Positions 8,501 to 18,100 of a stretch of DNA of 57,936 bases are shown here, in pieces (within the stretch, counting starts at the first letter, position 1; every line of letters starts with the position of its first letter). The stretch spans positions 1 to 57,936 of the forward strand of contig MPNM01000018.1 in assembly GCA_002239025.1 (NCBI GenBank). The letters are read 5' to 3'. A program made the translations under genes and the position numbers. This DNA comes from Chloroflexi bacterium bin125. GTDB taxonomy: Bacteria > Chloroflexota > Dehalococcoidia > Bin125. Below the pieces are notes generated by a model, which saw nothing but the letters and a program-made list of their open reading frames with translations, was not told the origin of the DNA and made no database searches.

Positions 8501-8636
8501 CCCCTTCTCCCCCTTGCGGGGGAGATGCCGAAGGCAGAGGGGGGTTCCCAGTTTGCCTTTCCTATCTGGTCGTCGCGAGCCGACCCCCCTCTGTCACTCT
8601 GTGACATCTCCCCCCGCAAGGGGGGGAGAGGGGAGA
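8501..8636. repeat. Repeat family A, copy 2 (inverted relative to copy 1)
   Basis: Reverse complement of the element at 5033-5173, with the core at 8561-8571 (minus strand GACCAGATAGG). Arm sequences agree closely; the spacer on the right of the core differs. It lies in the 341-nt space between the two MFS genes, which otherwise contains only the family B repeat at 8696-8757. Confidence 0.75.
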
Positions 8637-8695
8637 AGTGCATCAGACTCTGTGGAGGCGTGTTCCCCTGGGTTCATCGCTTCCTTGCTGAGCAC

Positions 8696-8757
8696 ATCGA
8701 GATATCCCCGGTCAAGCCGGGGGCAGGCTCCGCGGCAAGCGCGCGTATGACTGAGGT
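8696..8757. repeat. Repeat family B, copy 1
   Basis: Minus-strand copy of a roughly 58-bp element with consensus ends GTCATACCCGCG and GGGGTATCTCG. Two inner hairpins (CCGCG-type and CCCCGG-type) are visible. Other copies: 28866-28925, 48459-48516 and 48809-48866, with a compact relative at 28962-28985. Confidence 0.7.
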
Positions 8758-8802
8758 AGAGAGCACACCCTCTCCGGTGGTTAGTCTTGTGCCAATGCTC
8801 AA

Positions 8803-10512
8803 GTGCCATTCGCCCGCAGGCCGAACGTGAATGCCGCAGCCGACGGTAACGTCGCGTCTGTTGATGTAGGAGCCCGACGCCGCTGGGTAGTGCTATTCAT
8901 CCTGGCTGGGGCTCAGACGATCGTTTTCCTCGACGCGACGATTGTGAATACGGCTCTGCCGACGATCAAGCGCGTCTTCGAAATGACGGAGTCGGAGTCG
9001 CTCTGGGTGCCCGACGCGTACCTGGTCTTCTTTGGCGGACTGCTACTGCTGTCGGGTGCGCTGGGCGACCGTTTCGGCCGTCGCCGACTGCTCGTGATTG
9101 GGTTGGCCGTCTTCACCGCCGCGTCGATTGGTGTGGCATTTTCTCCCAGCGCCGAGTTCTTGATCATCGGTCGTGGGTTCCAGGGATTGGGCGGCGCACT
9201 GGTCATTCCCCAGGGACTCTCGACGGTGACGGCCGTCTTCCCACGTAAGGATCGTGGTAAGGCGTTTGGCATCTGGGCTGGTTCGATGGGGATCGGCATG
9301 GCACTCGGCCCATTCATGGGCGGAGTGCTGGTCGATAACGTCGGTTGGTCTGCCGTGTTCTGGGTTCCCGCTCCACTCGCGGTCATGGCGCTGATCGGCC
9401 TGACGATCGTGCCGTCGACCAAGTCGGTGCTGCACACCAAGCTCGACGTGCCGGGCGCGATCACCGGGACGGTCGGGATGGTGGCGCTGGTCTACTCGAT
9501 CATTGAAGGCATCCCACGCGGCTGGGACGATCCGCTCATCATTACCACCATTTCCGTGGCTGCGATTTCGTTGTCGGCGTTCATCCTGATCGAGCGTCGC
9601 ACGGAGCAGCCTTTGTTGCCGTTGGGATTCTTCCGGCAGCGCGACTTCGTCGGCGCAATGGTCGGCATGTTCTTCATCATGTTCGCGCTGATGGGCGTGC
9701 TCTTCTATCTGCCCCAGTTCTTCCAGCTCGTGCAGGGCGTCTCGGCGACGGAGAGCGGTCTGCGCGTGATGCCACTGGCGGTCGTGATGATCTTCTTCGC
9801 CCCAATCGCGGGATTCATCCTGCCCAAGGTTGGTCCGCGATTCCTGCTCTTCTGGGCGCCGACGATCCACGGCGGCGGTTGTTTGTTGATCCTCGGACTC
9901 GTGCTGGCCGTCGATACGCCCTACTGGATGATTGCCGTCTCGCTGGCCTGGCTCGGCCTGGGTGGCTCGCTGCACATGCCGGCAACGACCGACACGTCCA
10001 TGGCTGCCGTACCGGTCGATATGGCGGGCAAGGCGTCGGCAGTGACCACGACCGGCCAGGAGCTTGGCGGCACCATGTCGATCGCCATCCTGGGCAGCTT
10101 CGCCGCCGTGATGTACGCCTCAGGTGTGCGCGACGGCCTCGGCGGCATGTCACTCTCGGCCATGGATGTCGACGTGCTGGCCTCAGGGATCGGAGCGGCG
10201 CAGCAGGTCTTCCCAACGTTGGATCCCTCGCTGATCGGGGAAGTGCAGGCTGCACTGACAGAGTCGTTCGTCCAGGCAATCAAGCGAACTTTCCTCTTCG
10301 GAATCTCATTCGCGGTCATCGCCGGAGTTGTCGGCTGGATCCTCGTACCCAAGCGTCAGCGCCTGGAACAGGCGACATCGTTGGGTGGTTCCCAGGTAGC
10401 GGCCATGCCAGCAGTGGCGACCAATGGAGCGTCGCCGAATGGCGCAGGGGCATTCGCTCCATCGGCCAGGTCAGTGGCATCCGTGAGGCCGCAGAAGTCA
10501 GCGGTTCCATAG
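8803..10512 (+). CDS. MFS transporter, DHA2 family, paralogue of the preceding one
   Basis: A 569-residue paralogue of the 6740 gene, co-linear over its length: LDATIVNTALP in TM1, GALGDRFGRRR motif A, MGIGMALGPFMGGVLVD motif C, shared RTEQPLLPxxFFxQRDF and an identical last-residue context (SVASVRPQKS). A tandem duplication is the simplest explanation. Start is uncertain: GTG 8803 gives the longest frame, GTG 8827 gives a start closer to the paralogue's length before TM1. Unlike its neighbour it stands alone behind 341 nt of repeat-filled DNA, so it probably has its own promoter. Substrate unknown. Confidence 0.88.
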   Translation: MPFARRPNVNAAADGNVASVDVGARRRWVVLFILAGAQTIVFLDATIVNTALPTIKRVFEMTESESLWVPDAYLVFFGGLLLLSGALGDRFGRRRLLVIGLAVFTAASIGVAFSPSAEFLIIGRGFQGLGGALVIPQGLSTVTAVFPRKDRGKAFGIWAGSMGIGMALGPFMGGVLVDNVGWSAVFWVPAPLAVMALIGLTIVPSTKSVLHTKLDVPGAITGTVGMVALVYSIIEGIPRGWDDPLIITTISVAAISLSAFILIERRTEQPLLPLGFFRQRDFVGAMVGMFFIMFALMGVLFYLPQFFQLVQGVSATESGLRVMPLAVVMIFFAPIAGFILPKVGPRFLLFWAPTIHGGGCLLILGLVLAVDTPYWMIAVSLAWLGLGGSLHMPATTDTSMAAVPVDMAGKASAVTTTGQELGGTMSIAILGSFAAVMYASGVRDGLGGMSLSAMDVDVLASGIGAAQQVFPTLDPSLIGEVQAALTESFVQAIKRTFLFGISFAVIAGVVGWILVPKRQRLEQATSLGGSQVAAMPAVATNGASPNGAGAFAPSARSVASVRPQKSAVP

Positions 10513-10566
10513 ATCTATCCGCGAATTTGCCCTCCGGCGTTGGGAGCAGTGCCCAGTCCCTGACCC

Positions 10567-10705
10567 GTCCCCGCCACCGAGCGGGGACCTGCTCCATCCC
10601 CGGCGCTAGCGAAGCGAACGTGCTTGTGGTCGGTAGGTGGCCAGATGTGACCAGTTGATGCTGTCGATGCCCAGCCCAAGCGGGTCCCGGCTCGGGGGCC
10701 GGGAC
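10567..10705. repeat. Repeat family C, copy 1
   Basis: Begins with a perfect hairpin (GTCCCCGC at 10567-10574, GCGGGGAC at 10581-10588) followed by CTGCT, and ends with a second hairpin (GTCCCGGC at 10684-10691, GCCGGGAC at 10698-10705) preceded by AGCGG. The same plan is seen at 14945-15042. It occupies most of the 254-nt space between the convergent MFS and GMC genes and may help end transcription. Confidence 0.6.
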
Positions 10706-10766
10706 GGGAATTGGAGCCGCGCATCAGTCTTTCGGAAACTGAGAATCAAGAGTGCGCATTGCTGCT

Positions 10767-12296
10767 TCAGTCGGTCTGCAACGACTCAGCCACTCGCTCG
10801 CCGATCATGATGGCGGTCAGGTTTGTGTTGCAACTGACGATGTCGGGCATAATCGACGCATCCGCCACGCGCAGGTTCTCGGTCTGGTGTACGCGCCCTC
10901 GCTGATCGGTGACGGCCAGCGGGTCGGTCGACAGACCCATTCGTGCCGTGCCGCAGATGTGCCAGGTCGTTGAGGTGGTTCGGCGGATGTAGTCGGCCAG
11001 GGCGTTGTCCGACTCCATCACTTCCGGCCTGGGCGCGATCACACGCTCGGTGAACTGTGCGATCTCATCGGAGTGCATGATCTCCCAGCAGAGACGCGCG
11101 CCGTCCATCAACCGGCGCAGGTCCTCGGGGTGCGAGGCGTAGTTCATGTCGAGTTGCGGTTGCTCCGACGGGTCGGTCGAGCGCAGTGTCACCGAGCCAC
11201 GCGAAAGCGGACGCTGGATCACCGCGCCGATGCCAAACGACGGATGCTGTCGTGGCGCCTCTGTCAGGCCGCGCACCTGTTCCTCGTCCCAGATCGTCGA
11301 GATCGCGAGTTGCATGTCGTTGAACTGATCGGAGCCCGGCGCGGTGTAGCGCACGCCGATCTCGGTCACCACGTCGGGGTCATGCACAACATCGGGCTTG
11401 GGGAACGCTTGCACGCCGGTGCCGAAGTGGTCAATCAGGTTCTCGCCGACGCCCGGCAGGGCCACGCGTTGCTTGATCCCGTGAGGAGAGAGCTTCTCCG
11501 CCGGACCAATCCCACTGCGCATCAGGATCGCCGGCGACACCGCTGAGCCAGCCGAAACACAGACACGCTCGCCGCTAATCACTTCGCCGTCGCTGAGGAT
11601 CACACCGTTGACACGAGCGCCGGAGTCGCCGTCGAAGCTCAGTCTGTCGACAAGCACGCCATGACGGATGGTCAGATTCTCGCGGTCGCGGATTCCGAGC
11701 AGGTAGGCAATGTTGGTTGAGATGCGATTGCCGTTGCTGCGGTTGCGCGGCCACGGTCCGACGCCGCTGGCGTCGGGCAGATTGTGATCCCAGACATCTT
11801 CGAAGCCATTGTCGCGGCAAGCGTCGTAGAAGGCGCGCTGCAGCGGTTGCCAGTTCCCGGATGGCTCCCGTTCGATCGGAACGGGACCCGATTGCCCGTG
11901 GAAGTCGCCGCCCTCGGGATCAGATTCGAGGCGTCGGTAGTAGGGCAGGACATCCTCGAAGCGCCACTCGTCGCAGCCGTGCGCGACCCATGACTCGAAA
12001 TCGCCGGGCACACCGCGCAGCGCGATCGTTCCGTTGACCGCCGACGAACCGCCCATCACCTTGCCCCGATGCAGCGGGAACTCGCGGCCATGTCGGGCAT
12101 TGGCCTGGAATCCCCAGTCGTGGTCGCGCCACGAGACCCAGGGCTTGAGCAGGTCACGAGGCATGTCCTCGACGCGGGTGTAATCCGGCCCAGCCTCAAG
12201 CAACAGCACGCGACGATTCGGGTCTTCGGACAGCCGGGCTGCAATCACCGCTCCCGCTGATCCCGCGCCGATGATGATGTCGTCGTACGTCGCCAT
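10767..12296 (-). CDS. GMC-family FAD-dependent oxidoreductase (choline dehydrogenase-like)
   Basis: A 509-residue flavoprotein of the glucose-methanol-choline family that oxidises alcohols. FAD-binding GAGSAG is at residues 10-15, followed by the E of LLLEAGP; the GMC signature region GKVMGGSSAVNG is present; the C-terminal catalytic His is in TWHICGTARMG and the partner Asn in CNTNLTAIMIGE. No signal peptide, so it is cytoplasmic. AGGGGA lies 4 nt before the ATG. It is divergent from the CaiB-type gene. The substrate cannot be read from sequence; an alcohol in a catabolic route for recalcitrant organics is a reasonable guess. Confidence 0.88.
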   Translation of the reverse strand: MATYDDIIIGAGSAGAVIAARLSEDPNRRVLLLEAGPDYTRVEDMPRDLLKPWVSWRDHDWGFQANARHGREFPLHRGKVMGGSSAVNGTIALRGVPGDFESWVAHGCDEWRFEDVLPYYRRLESDPEGGDFHGQSGPVPIEREPSGNWQPLQRAFYDACRDNGFEDVWDHNLPDASGVGPWPRNRSNGNRISTNIAYLLGIRDRENLTIRHGVLVDRLSFDGDSGARVNGVILSDGEVISGERVCVSAGSAVSPAILMRSGIGPAEKLSPHGIKQRVALPGVGENLIDHFGTGVQAFPKPDVVHDPDVVTEIGVRYTAPGSDQFNDMQLAISTIWDEEQVRGLTEAPRQHPSFGIGAVIQRPLSRGSVTLRSTDPSEQPQLDMNYASHPEDLRRLMDGARLCWEIMHSDEIAQFTERVIAPRPEVMESDNALADYIRRTTSTTWHICGTARMGLSTDPLAVTDQRGRVHQTENLRVADASIMPDIVSCNTNLTAIMIGERVAESLQTD

Positions 12297-12439
12297 AATG
12301 TCCCCTACTTGCGTCCCGACCCGTGGGCTGAGGATACGTCAGCATTGCGCAGGAACTTGATCAGCGAGGCGAGATCATCCGATAACGTGACGCAGGAATG
12401 ACGAGATTGCCATGAGGCACCGAAATGATGAGGACTTGA

Positions 12440-14887
12440 GTGAGCGACTCCATGCCTGACGATCTCGTCCCCGCGTATGAAGGCTTGGTCGTCGTTGACC
12501 TATCGCGGCGTCTCTCGGGAGCGTTCGCGGGGCGGTTGTTTGCAGATCACGGCGCCGACGTCGTCATGCTGGAGCCGCCAGAGGGTCATCCCTTGCGGCA
12601 TGAAGCGCCGTTCCTCAACGACGAACCGGGTGCGGAGCGCTCTGCGCTGCATGCCTATGCCAACTGGAACAAGCGCTCGGCGGTGATTGCCGATCCGTCC
12701 GAATCCGAGCCCTGGATTGCTGGCGCTGATGTCGTGATCACCACCGATGGCCCGGCGGCGCTCGCGGTATGGCCGCTGTCGGGGATGCGATCCGACGCGG
12801 TGCATCTCTCGGTGACGCCCTTTGGCCTGGATGGTCCGCTGGCCAACGCCCCGGGCGGCAACCTGACAATCAATGCGCGCTGCGGCTGGGCCTACATCAA
12901 CGCCATGCAGGACGAAGCTCCGGTGACGCTGCCCTCTCGACAGGCTGGCCTCGTTGGCGGCCTTGCTGCGTTCGTGGCAGGGTCGGCGGCGCTGAGACGG
13001 CGATGGGAATCGCAGCTGCCGGAGGTGTGCGATGTTCGTGAGATGGAGGCGCTCACCCACACCGGTTATCCGTGGTCAATCGGCGCGATTTGCCAGGGCA
13101 TGGGCTGGTCGCGCGGCGCAGCCGGCGGTCGTCCTCGCGGAGAGCCCGGTCCGCTGTTCGACGCCGTCGACGGACGAATGAACTTCGGCTTCGGCGATTG
13201 GCACAACTGGCAGCAAGCGATGGTGCTGCTCAATCTGCCCGATCAGGCTGCGCGGGAAGAGCTGCATGCGCACGACGGCCGTTACTCGAAGGACCTCGAA
13301 CCGGTCCGAGCTGGCGTCGCCCGTGAACTTGTCCAGATCGAAAAGTGGCCCTTGTTTCATAGCCTGGCCAAGCTGCGCTGCATCTCGGGCGTGCTGCAAA
13401 CGATCCCCGAACTGGTCGAGAACGAGCAACTGCAATCGCGGAACTTCATTGTTGAGACCGAGCTCGACGGCGAGACGGTCCGAGCCTCGGGCAATCCGCA
13501 TCCGTTGTCGCCGCCGAGCTGGTCGCTGCGGTTTCCGGCGCCGGAGCTCGGCTCTGACAGCGTCGGTCCGCTTAAGTCCAATGCCGAGCAAACCGATGTC
13601 GCTCCGACGATGAAGGGACCGTTGGACGGCGTGCGAGTCCTGACATTCACCCAGGCCTGGAGCGGCACGTTCTGCACCGAGCTACTCGGTTTCCTGGGCG
13701 CAGACGTGGTGCAGATCGAGGCCTTGCAACGCGTTGACATCTGGCGCACGGTCGGCCCTCGGGTACCGACCGCCATTCTGGACGACGCGAAGCGACAACA
13801 CTCCCTCAACACCCAGGGTCTCTACAACGCGGTCAATCTGAACAAGCGAGCAATCACACTGGACCTGCGCTCGGACGAGGGCAAAGAGCTGTTCTGGCGA
13901 ATGGTTCCCCAGTTTGATGTCATCGCCGAAAACTTCCGGCCCGGCGTCCTCGATGGTTGGGGCATCACGCTGGACGCGCTGGCTGAACAGCGCCCCGACA
14001 TTATCCTGGCCAGGATCTCCGGCTACGGCATCACCGGTCCCTATGCGCCTTATCCAGCGAACGGCGCGACCACCGAGCCAATGTCCGGGTTGTCGTCGAT
14101 TCATGGGTATGAAGACGAGCCGGGCATGAACACCGGCGGGCTCTATCCCGATCCAATCTCTGGATACTCGGCTGCGTCCGCAATCACTGCCGCCATCGCG
14201 CGTCGGGAACGCGTCGGTGGGCCACAGGAGATTGATGTCGCGATGCTCGAAGCGATGGGCGTGGTGGTCGGCGATGCGATCGCGGAACACGACGCGACCG
14301 GCCGGACTCCAGGGCCGCTTGGCAATCACGACCGACAGCGGGCTCCGCACAACATCTATCCCTGCACCGGCGACGATGAGTGGGTCGCCGTTTCAGTGGA
14401 AACGGACGACGAGTGGCGAAGTCTGTGCCTGGAGATGGACGCCGCCGGCCTCTCTGAAGATGCGCGATTCGTCGATGCCGCATCGCGCAAGGCGAATGAG
14501 TCGGCGCTGGACACGATTGTCGCGGAGTGGACGTCAGCCCAGGACTCAACGGACGTGGAGCGACGATTGCTTGGGATCGGCATCGACGCGGCACGTGTGA
14601 GTCCGATGTACGACCTGTTCGATTCGCCTGATCCATATCTGGAATCGAGCGGCTTCGTCCAGTCAGTCGATCACCCAGAGGTCGGCCCCTCGTGGTTGCC
14701 GGGAGCCCCTTGGCGCTTCAGCGGATCGGAAGATCGCCTGCTGAGACCGGCGCCATGCGTGGGTGAGCACTCGTTCGAGGTGTTGTCGCAAGAGCTGGGC
14801 GTCAGCGAAGCTGAGTATCAATCGTTGGTGGAACGCCGCATCACAGGAACGCTGTACGAGGCCGCGGCGGCAGAGGCAGCAGACTGA
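12440..14887 (+). CDS. Two-domain CaiB/BaiF (family III) CoA-transferase
   Basis: An 815-residue protein made of two consecutive CaiB/BaiF units: residues about 10-385 (LVVVDLSRRLSGAFAGRLFADHGADVV) and about 395-805 (VRVLTFTQAWSGTFCTELLGFLGADVV). Family III CoA-transferases use an Asp to form an acyl-enzyme anhydride; both halves keep an Asp at that place (VCDVREMEAL in the first, EIDVAMLEAM in the second). The usual enzyme is an intertwined homodimer of 400-residue chains, so this fusion is an internal pseudo-dimer. GTG start with AGG 6 nt upstream; an in-frame ATG lies four codons later. The next gene is a CoA-ester carboxylase, suggesting activation followed by carboxylation, but substrates are unknown. 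Confidence 0.85.
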   Translation: MSDSMPDDLVPAYEGLVVVDLSRRLSGAFAGRLFADHGADVVMLEPPEGHPLRHEAPFLNDEPGAERSALHAYANWNKRSAVIADPSESEPWIAGADVVITTDGPAALAVWPLSGMRSDAVHLSVTPFGLDGPLANAPGGNLTINARCGWAYINAMQDEAPVTLPSRQAGLVGGLAAFVAGSAALRRRWESQLPEVCDVREMEALTHTGYPWSIGAICQGMGWSRGAAGGRPRGEPGPLFDAVDGRMNFGFGDWHNWQQAMVLLNLPDQAAREELHAHDGRYSKDLEPVRAGVARELVQIEKWPLFHSLAKLRCISGVLQTIPELVENEQLQSRNFIVETELDGETVRASGNPHPLSPPSWSLRFPAPELGSDSVGPLKSNAEQTDVAPTMKGPLDGVRVLTFTQAWSGTFCTELLGFLGADVVQIEALQRVDIWRTVGPRVPTAILDDAKRQHSLNTQGLYNAVNLNKRAITLDLRSDEGKELFWRMVPQFDVIAENFRPGVLDGWGITLDALAEQRPDIILARISGYGITGPYAPYPANGATTEPMSGLSSIHGYEDEPGMNTGGLYPDPISGYSAASAITAAIARRERVGGPQEIDVAMLEAMGVVVGDAIAEHDATGRTPGPLGNHDRQRAPHNIYPCTGDDEWVAVSVETDDEWRSLCLEMDAAGLSEDARFVDAASRKANESALDTIVAEWTSAQDSTDVERRLLGIGIDAARVSPMYDLFDSPDPYLESSGFVQSVDHPEVGPSWLPGAPWRFSGSEDRLLRPAPCVGEHSFEVLSQELGVSEAEYQSLVERRITGTLYEAAAAEAAD

Positions 14888-14944
14888 ACCAGGGACCGGT
14901 GTAAATCCCGGCCTCGCTGTGCATGAACCCGTTTCGCTTGTTCT

Positions 14945-15042
14945 AGTCCCCGCTTTACGCGGGGACCTGCTTTGGCGTGGCAACCCATCTGCGGGTTTAT
15001 GACGCGCAGGGAAGGAGCGGGTCCCCGCGTATAGCGGGGACT
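14945..15042. repeat. Repeat family C, copy 2
   Basis: Two perfect GTCCCCGC/GCGGGGAC hairpins (14946-14953 with 14959-14966, and 15021-15028 with 15034-15041) flank a 54-nt middle. The first hairpin is followed by CTGCT and the second preceded by AGCGG, as in the copy at 10567. The rest of this 249-nt intergenic space shows no gene. Confidence 0.6.
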
Positions 15043-15136
15043 GGGGCTGAGGCACGTCAAGAAGAGAGGCGCTGATATCGTGGCGACAGTTGACGAGACT
15101 GAATTTGCTTCGTCCCGACTAAATCTGGAGTGATGT

Positions 15137-18100
15137 ATGCCGCCGAGTGGATCTGTGTCGCCCGTTTCCAAACTGTTGATTGCCAATCGTGGCGAGATTG
15201 CGATTCGTGTGGCTCGTGCGGCCTCCGATCTGGGCATTGCCACCGTCTCCGTCTACTCCAAGGACGACGCCAGGTCTCTGCACGTTCACGCCGCCGATGA
15301 AGCGGTCGGGCTCGATGCTCTGGGCGTCCAGGCATACCTCGACATTGACGGCCTGATTGAGGCCGCGCAATCGACCGGCTGCGACGCGGTGCATCCCGGT
15401 TACGGATTCCTGGCAGAGTCGGCAGAGTTTGCCCGACGCTGCCGAGACGCGGGCATCACCTTCGTCGGTCCGACGCCGCATCTGCTTGATCTGTTTGGAG
15501 ACAAGGTCCGCGCCAGGCAGGCTGCGAGGGAAGCTGGCGTGCCGGTGATTGAAGGCTCCGACAAGGCAGTCACCCTGAGCGAAGCGGTTGAGTTCTTTGA
15601 GACGCTGGGCGAAGACGCGGCAGTGATGCTCAAGGCGGTGGCAGGCGGCGGCGGACGAGGCTCGCGGGCAGTCACCGACATCAACGATCTAGAGGCCGCC
15701 TGGGAGCGCTGTGAGTCCGAGGCGCGCATGTCGTTCGGCTCCGGAGCGCTGTACATCGAGCAGCTCATTCCTCGTGCCCGGCACATCGAAGTGCAGGTCA
15801 TCGGAGACCTGCACGGCGGTGTCGGTCACCTGTGGGAGCGCGAGTGCTCGGTCCAGCGGCGTTTCCAGAAGATCGTAGAAATCGCGCCGGCGCCACACCT
15901 GGAAACATCCACGCGCGAAGCCATCGTCGAGGCGGCCGTACGTATCGCACGCGACGTGGGCTACTCGTCTCTGGGCACGTTTGAGTTCCTGTTGGATGCC
16001 TCAGACGGCTCGAATGACGCCTTTTTCTTCCTGGAGGCGAACGCACGACTACAGGTTGAGCACACCGTGACCGAACAGGTCACCGGAGTCGACCTGGTCC
16101 AGTCCCAACTGCGAGCAGCGCAGGGCGCTTCAATCTCCGACCTCGGCCTCGACGATCCGTCCTGGCTGCGCCCACGTGGGTTCGCGATTCAGACTCGCGT
16201 CAACATGGAGACGCTGACACCCGATGGCTCCGTTCTTCCAGCGTCGGGGACGCTCAAGGCCTATGAAGCGCCCTCCGGACCGGGCGTTCGCACCGACGGC
16301 TTCGGATACGTTGGTTATCAGACATCCACTTCGTTCGACTCGCTGTTGGCAAAGGTGATCGCCCACGCTCCGGCGCCAAGATTCGAGGATGCGCTAACGC
16401 GCTCGTTGCGAGCGCTGTCCGAGTTCCGGATTGAAGGCGTCGCGACGAACATTCCGTTCCTCACCAACGTGCTGGAGCACGAAGACCTGGTCGAAGGACG
16501 CGTCCACACACGCTGGGTTGACGAGCAGATGGCAGAGCTGGCGACGTTCAACGGCGCGCAACGAGTGCGCTATCTGCAGACGGAAGCCCCAACGGCGGAC
16601 AGCGGATTCGCCGGCGCGCGCGTTGATTCGCGTGATCCGTTGGCGCTCTTTCAGCACGACCAGGAAGTCAAGCAGCAGCAGTCCTTGCAGGTCGTCGAGG
16701 AACAGGCGCCGGACTTGACCGGTCCGGAAGGCTCAATCGGTCTGCCCGCGCCGATCCAGGGCACGATTGTATCGATCATGGTCGAAGAGGGTCAGGAAGT
16801 GCGGAAGGGCCAGGACCTCGTCGCGATGGAAGCGATGAAGATGGAGCATGTGATCTCCGCCGACCGCGACGGGATCGTCAAGGCGTTGGGCTGCTCCATC
16901 GGCGACGTGATCCGTGAGGGATTCCCACTCGTCTTCATCCTCGAGGCGGAAGTCTCGGTTGAGGCGATCGGCGGCGACGACCTGATCGATCCCGATTTCA
17001 TCCGACCCGACCTGCAGGAAAACTACGACCGACACGCCTACACGCTGGACGAAAACCGGCCCATCGCTGTGTCCAAGCGTCGCGGACGCGGCTACCGAAT
17101 GCCGCGCGAGAACATTGAGCAACTAGTCGATCCCGGTTCGTTCCAGGAATACTGGCCGCTGATCGTGGCGCGTCAGCATCAGCGCAACACCGACGAACAG
17201 CTTCGCGAGAACACACCCTCCGATGGTCTGCTCGCCGGCACAGCGACGATCAATGGCGACCTGTTCGAGGACGAGCGCGACGCCCGTGCGATTGTCGTGC
17301 ATTACGACTACACGGTTCTTGCTGGCACGCAGGGCGGACGCAATCACTACAAACAGGATCGCATGTTTGAAATGGCGCGCCGCTTCAACTTCCCCATCGT
17401 CTTCTACACCGAGGGCGGCGGCGGACGGCCCGGCGACGACCGAACTGGCCCCGGCGTGGCGTTCGACACTTACACGTTCACGCAATTCTCGAAGCTCTCG
17501 GGCCAGGTACCGCTGGTCGGTGTGACAAACGGTCGCTGTTTCGCCGGCAACACGGCGCTGCTGGCCTGCTGCGACGTGATCATCGCCACCGAGGGATCGA
17601 CCGTCGCGATGGGCGGTCCGGCGATGATCGAGGGCGGCGGACTCGGCATCTACACGCCGGAAGAAGTCGGGCCGATGTCGTTCCAGGTCCCCAATGGCGT
17701 AATCGACATCCTCTGCAAGGACGAGGAAGAAGCGACCGACATCGCCAAGAAGTACCTGAGCTACTTCCAGGGGCCGATCAAGGAATGGACGGCGCCCGAT
17801 CAACGTCGCCTGCGCCACATCGTGCCGGAGAACCGGCTGCGTCTCTACGACATGAAGGAGATCATCCACACGATCGCCGATGAAGGCTCGGTGCTGGAGA
17901 TTCGCGAGAAGTTCGGGATCGGGATCATCACTGCGTTCATTCGCGTCGAGGGACACCCGATCGGTGTGATCGCCAACAACCCGCATCACCTGGCCGGCGC
18001 GATCGACTCCGACGGCTCCGACAAGGGCGCACGCTTCCTCCAACTCTGCGACGCGTTCGATATTCCGGTGCTCAGCTTGATGGACTGCCCTGGGATGATG

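Noticed and set aside
9043-9975. 310-codon minus-strand frame inside the second MFS gene
   Set aside because: Shadow frame; low-complexity composition (H, Q, D, R) and fully covered by a clear transporter.
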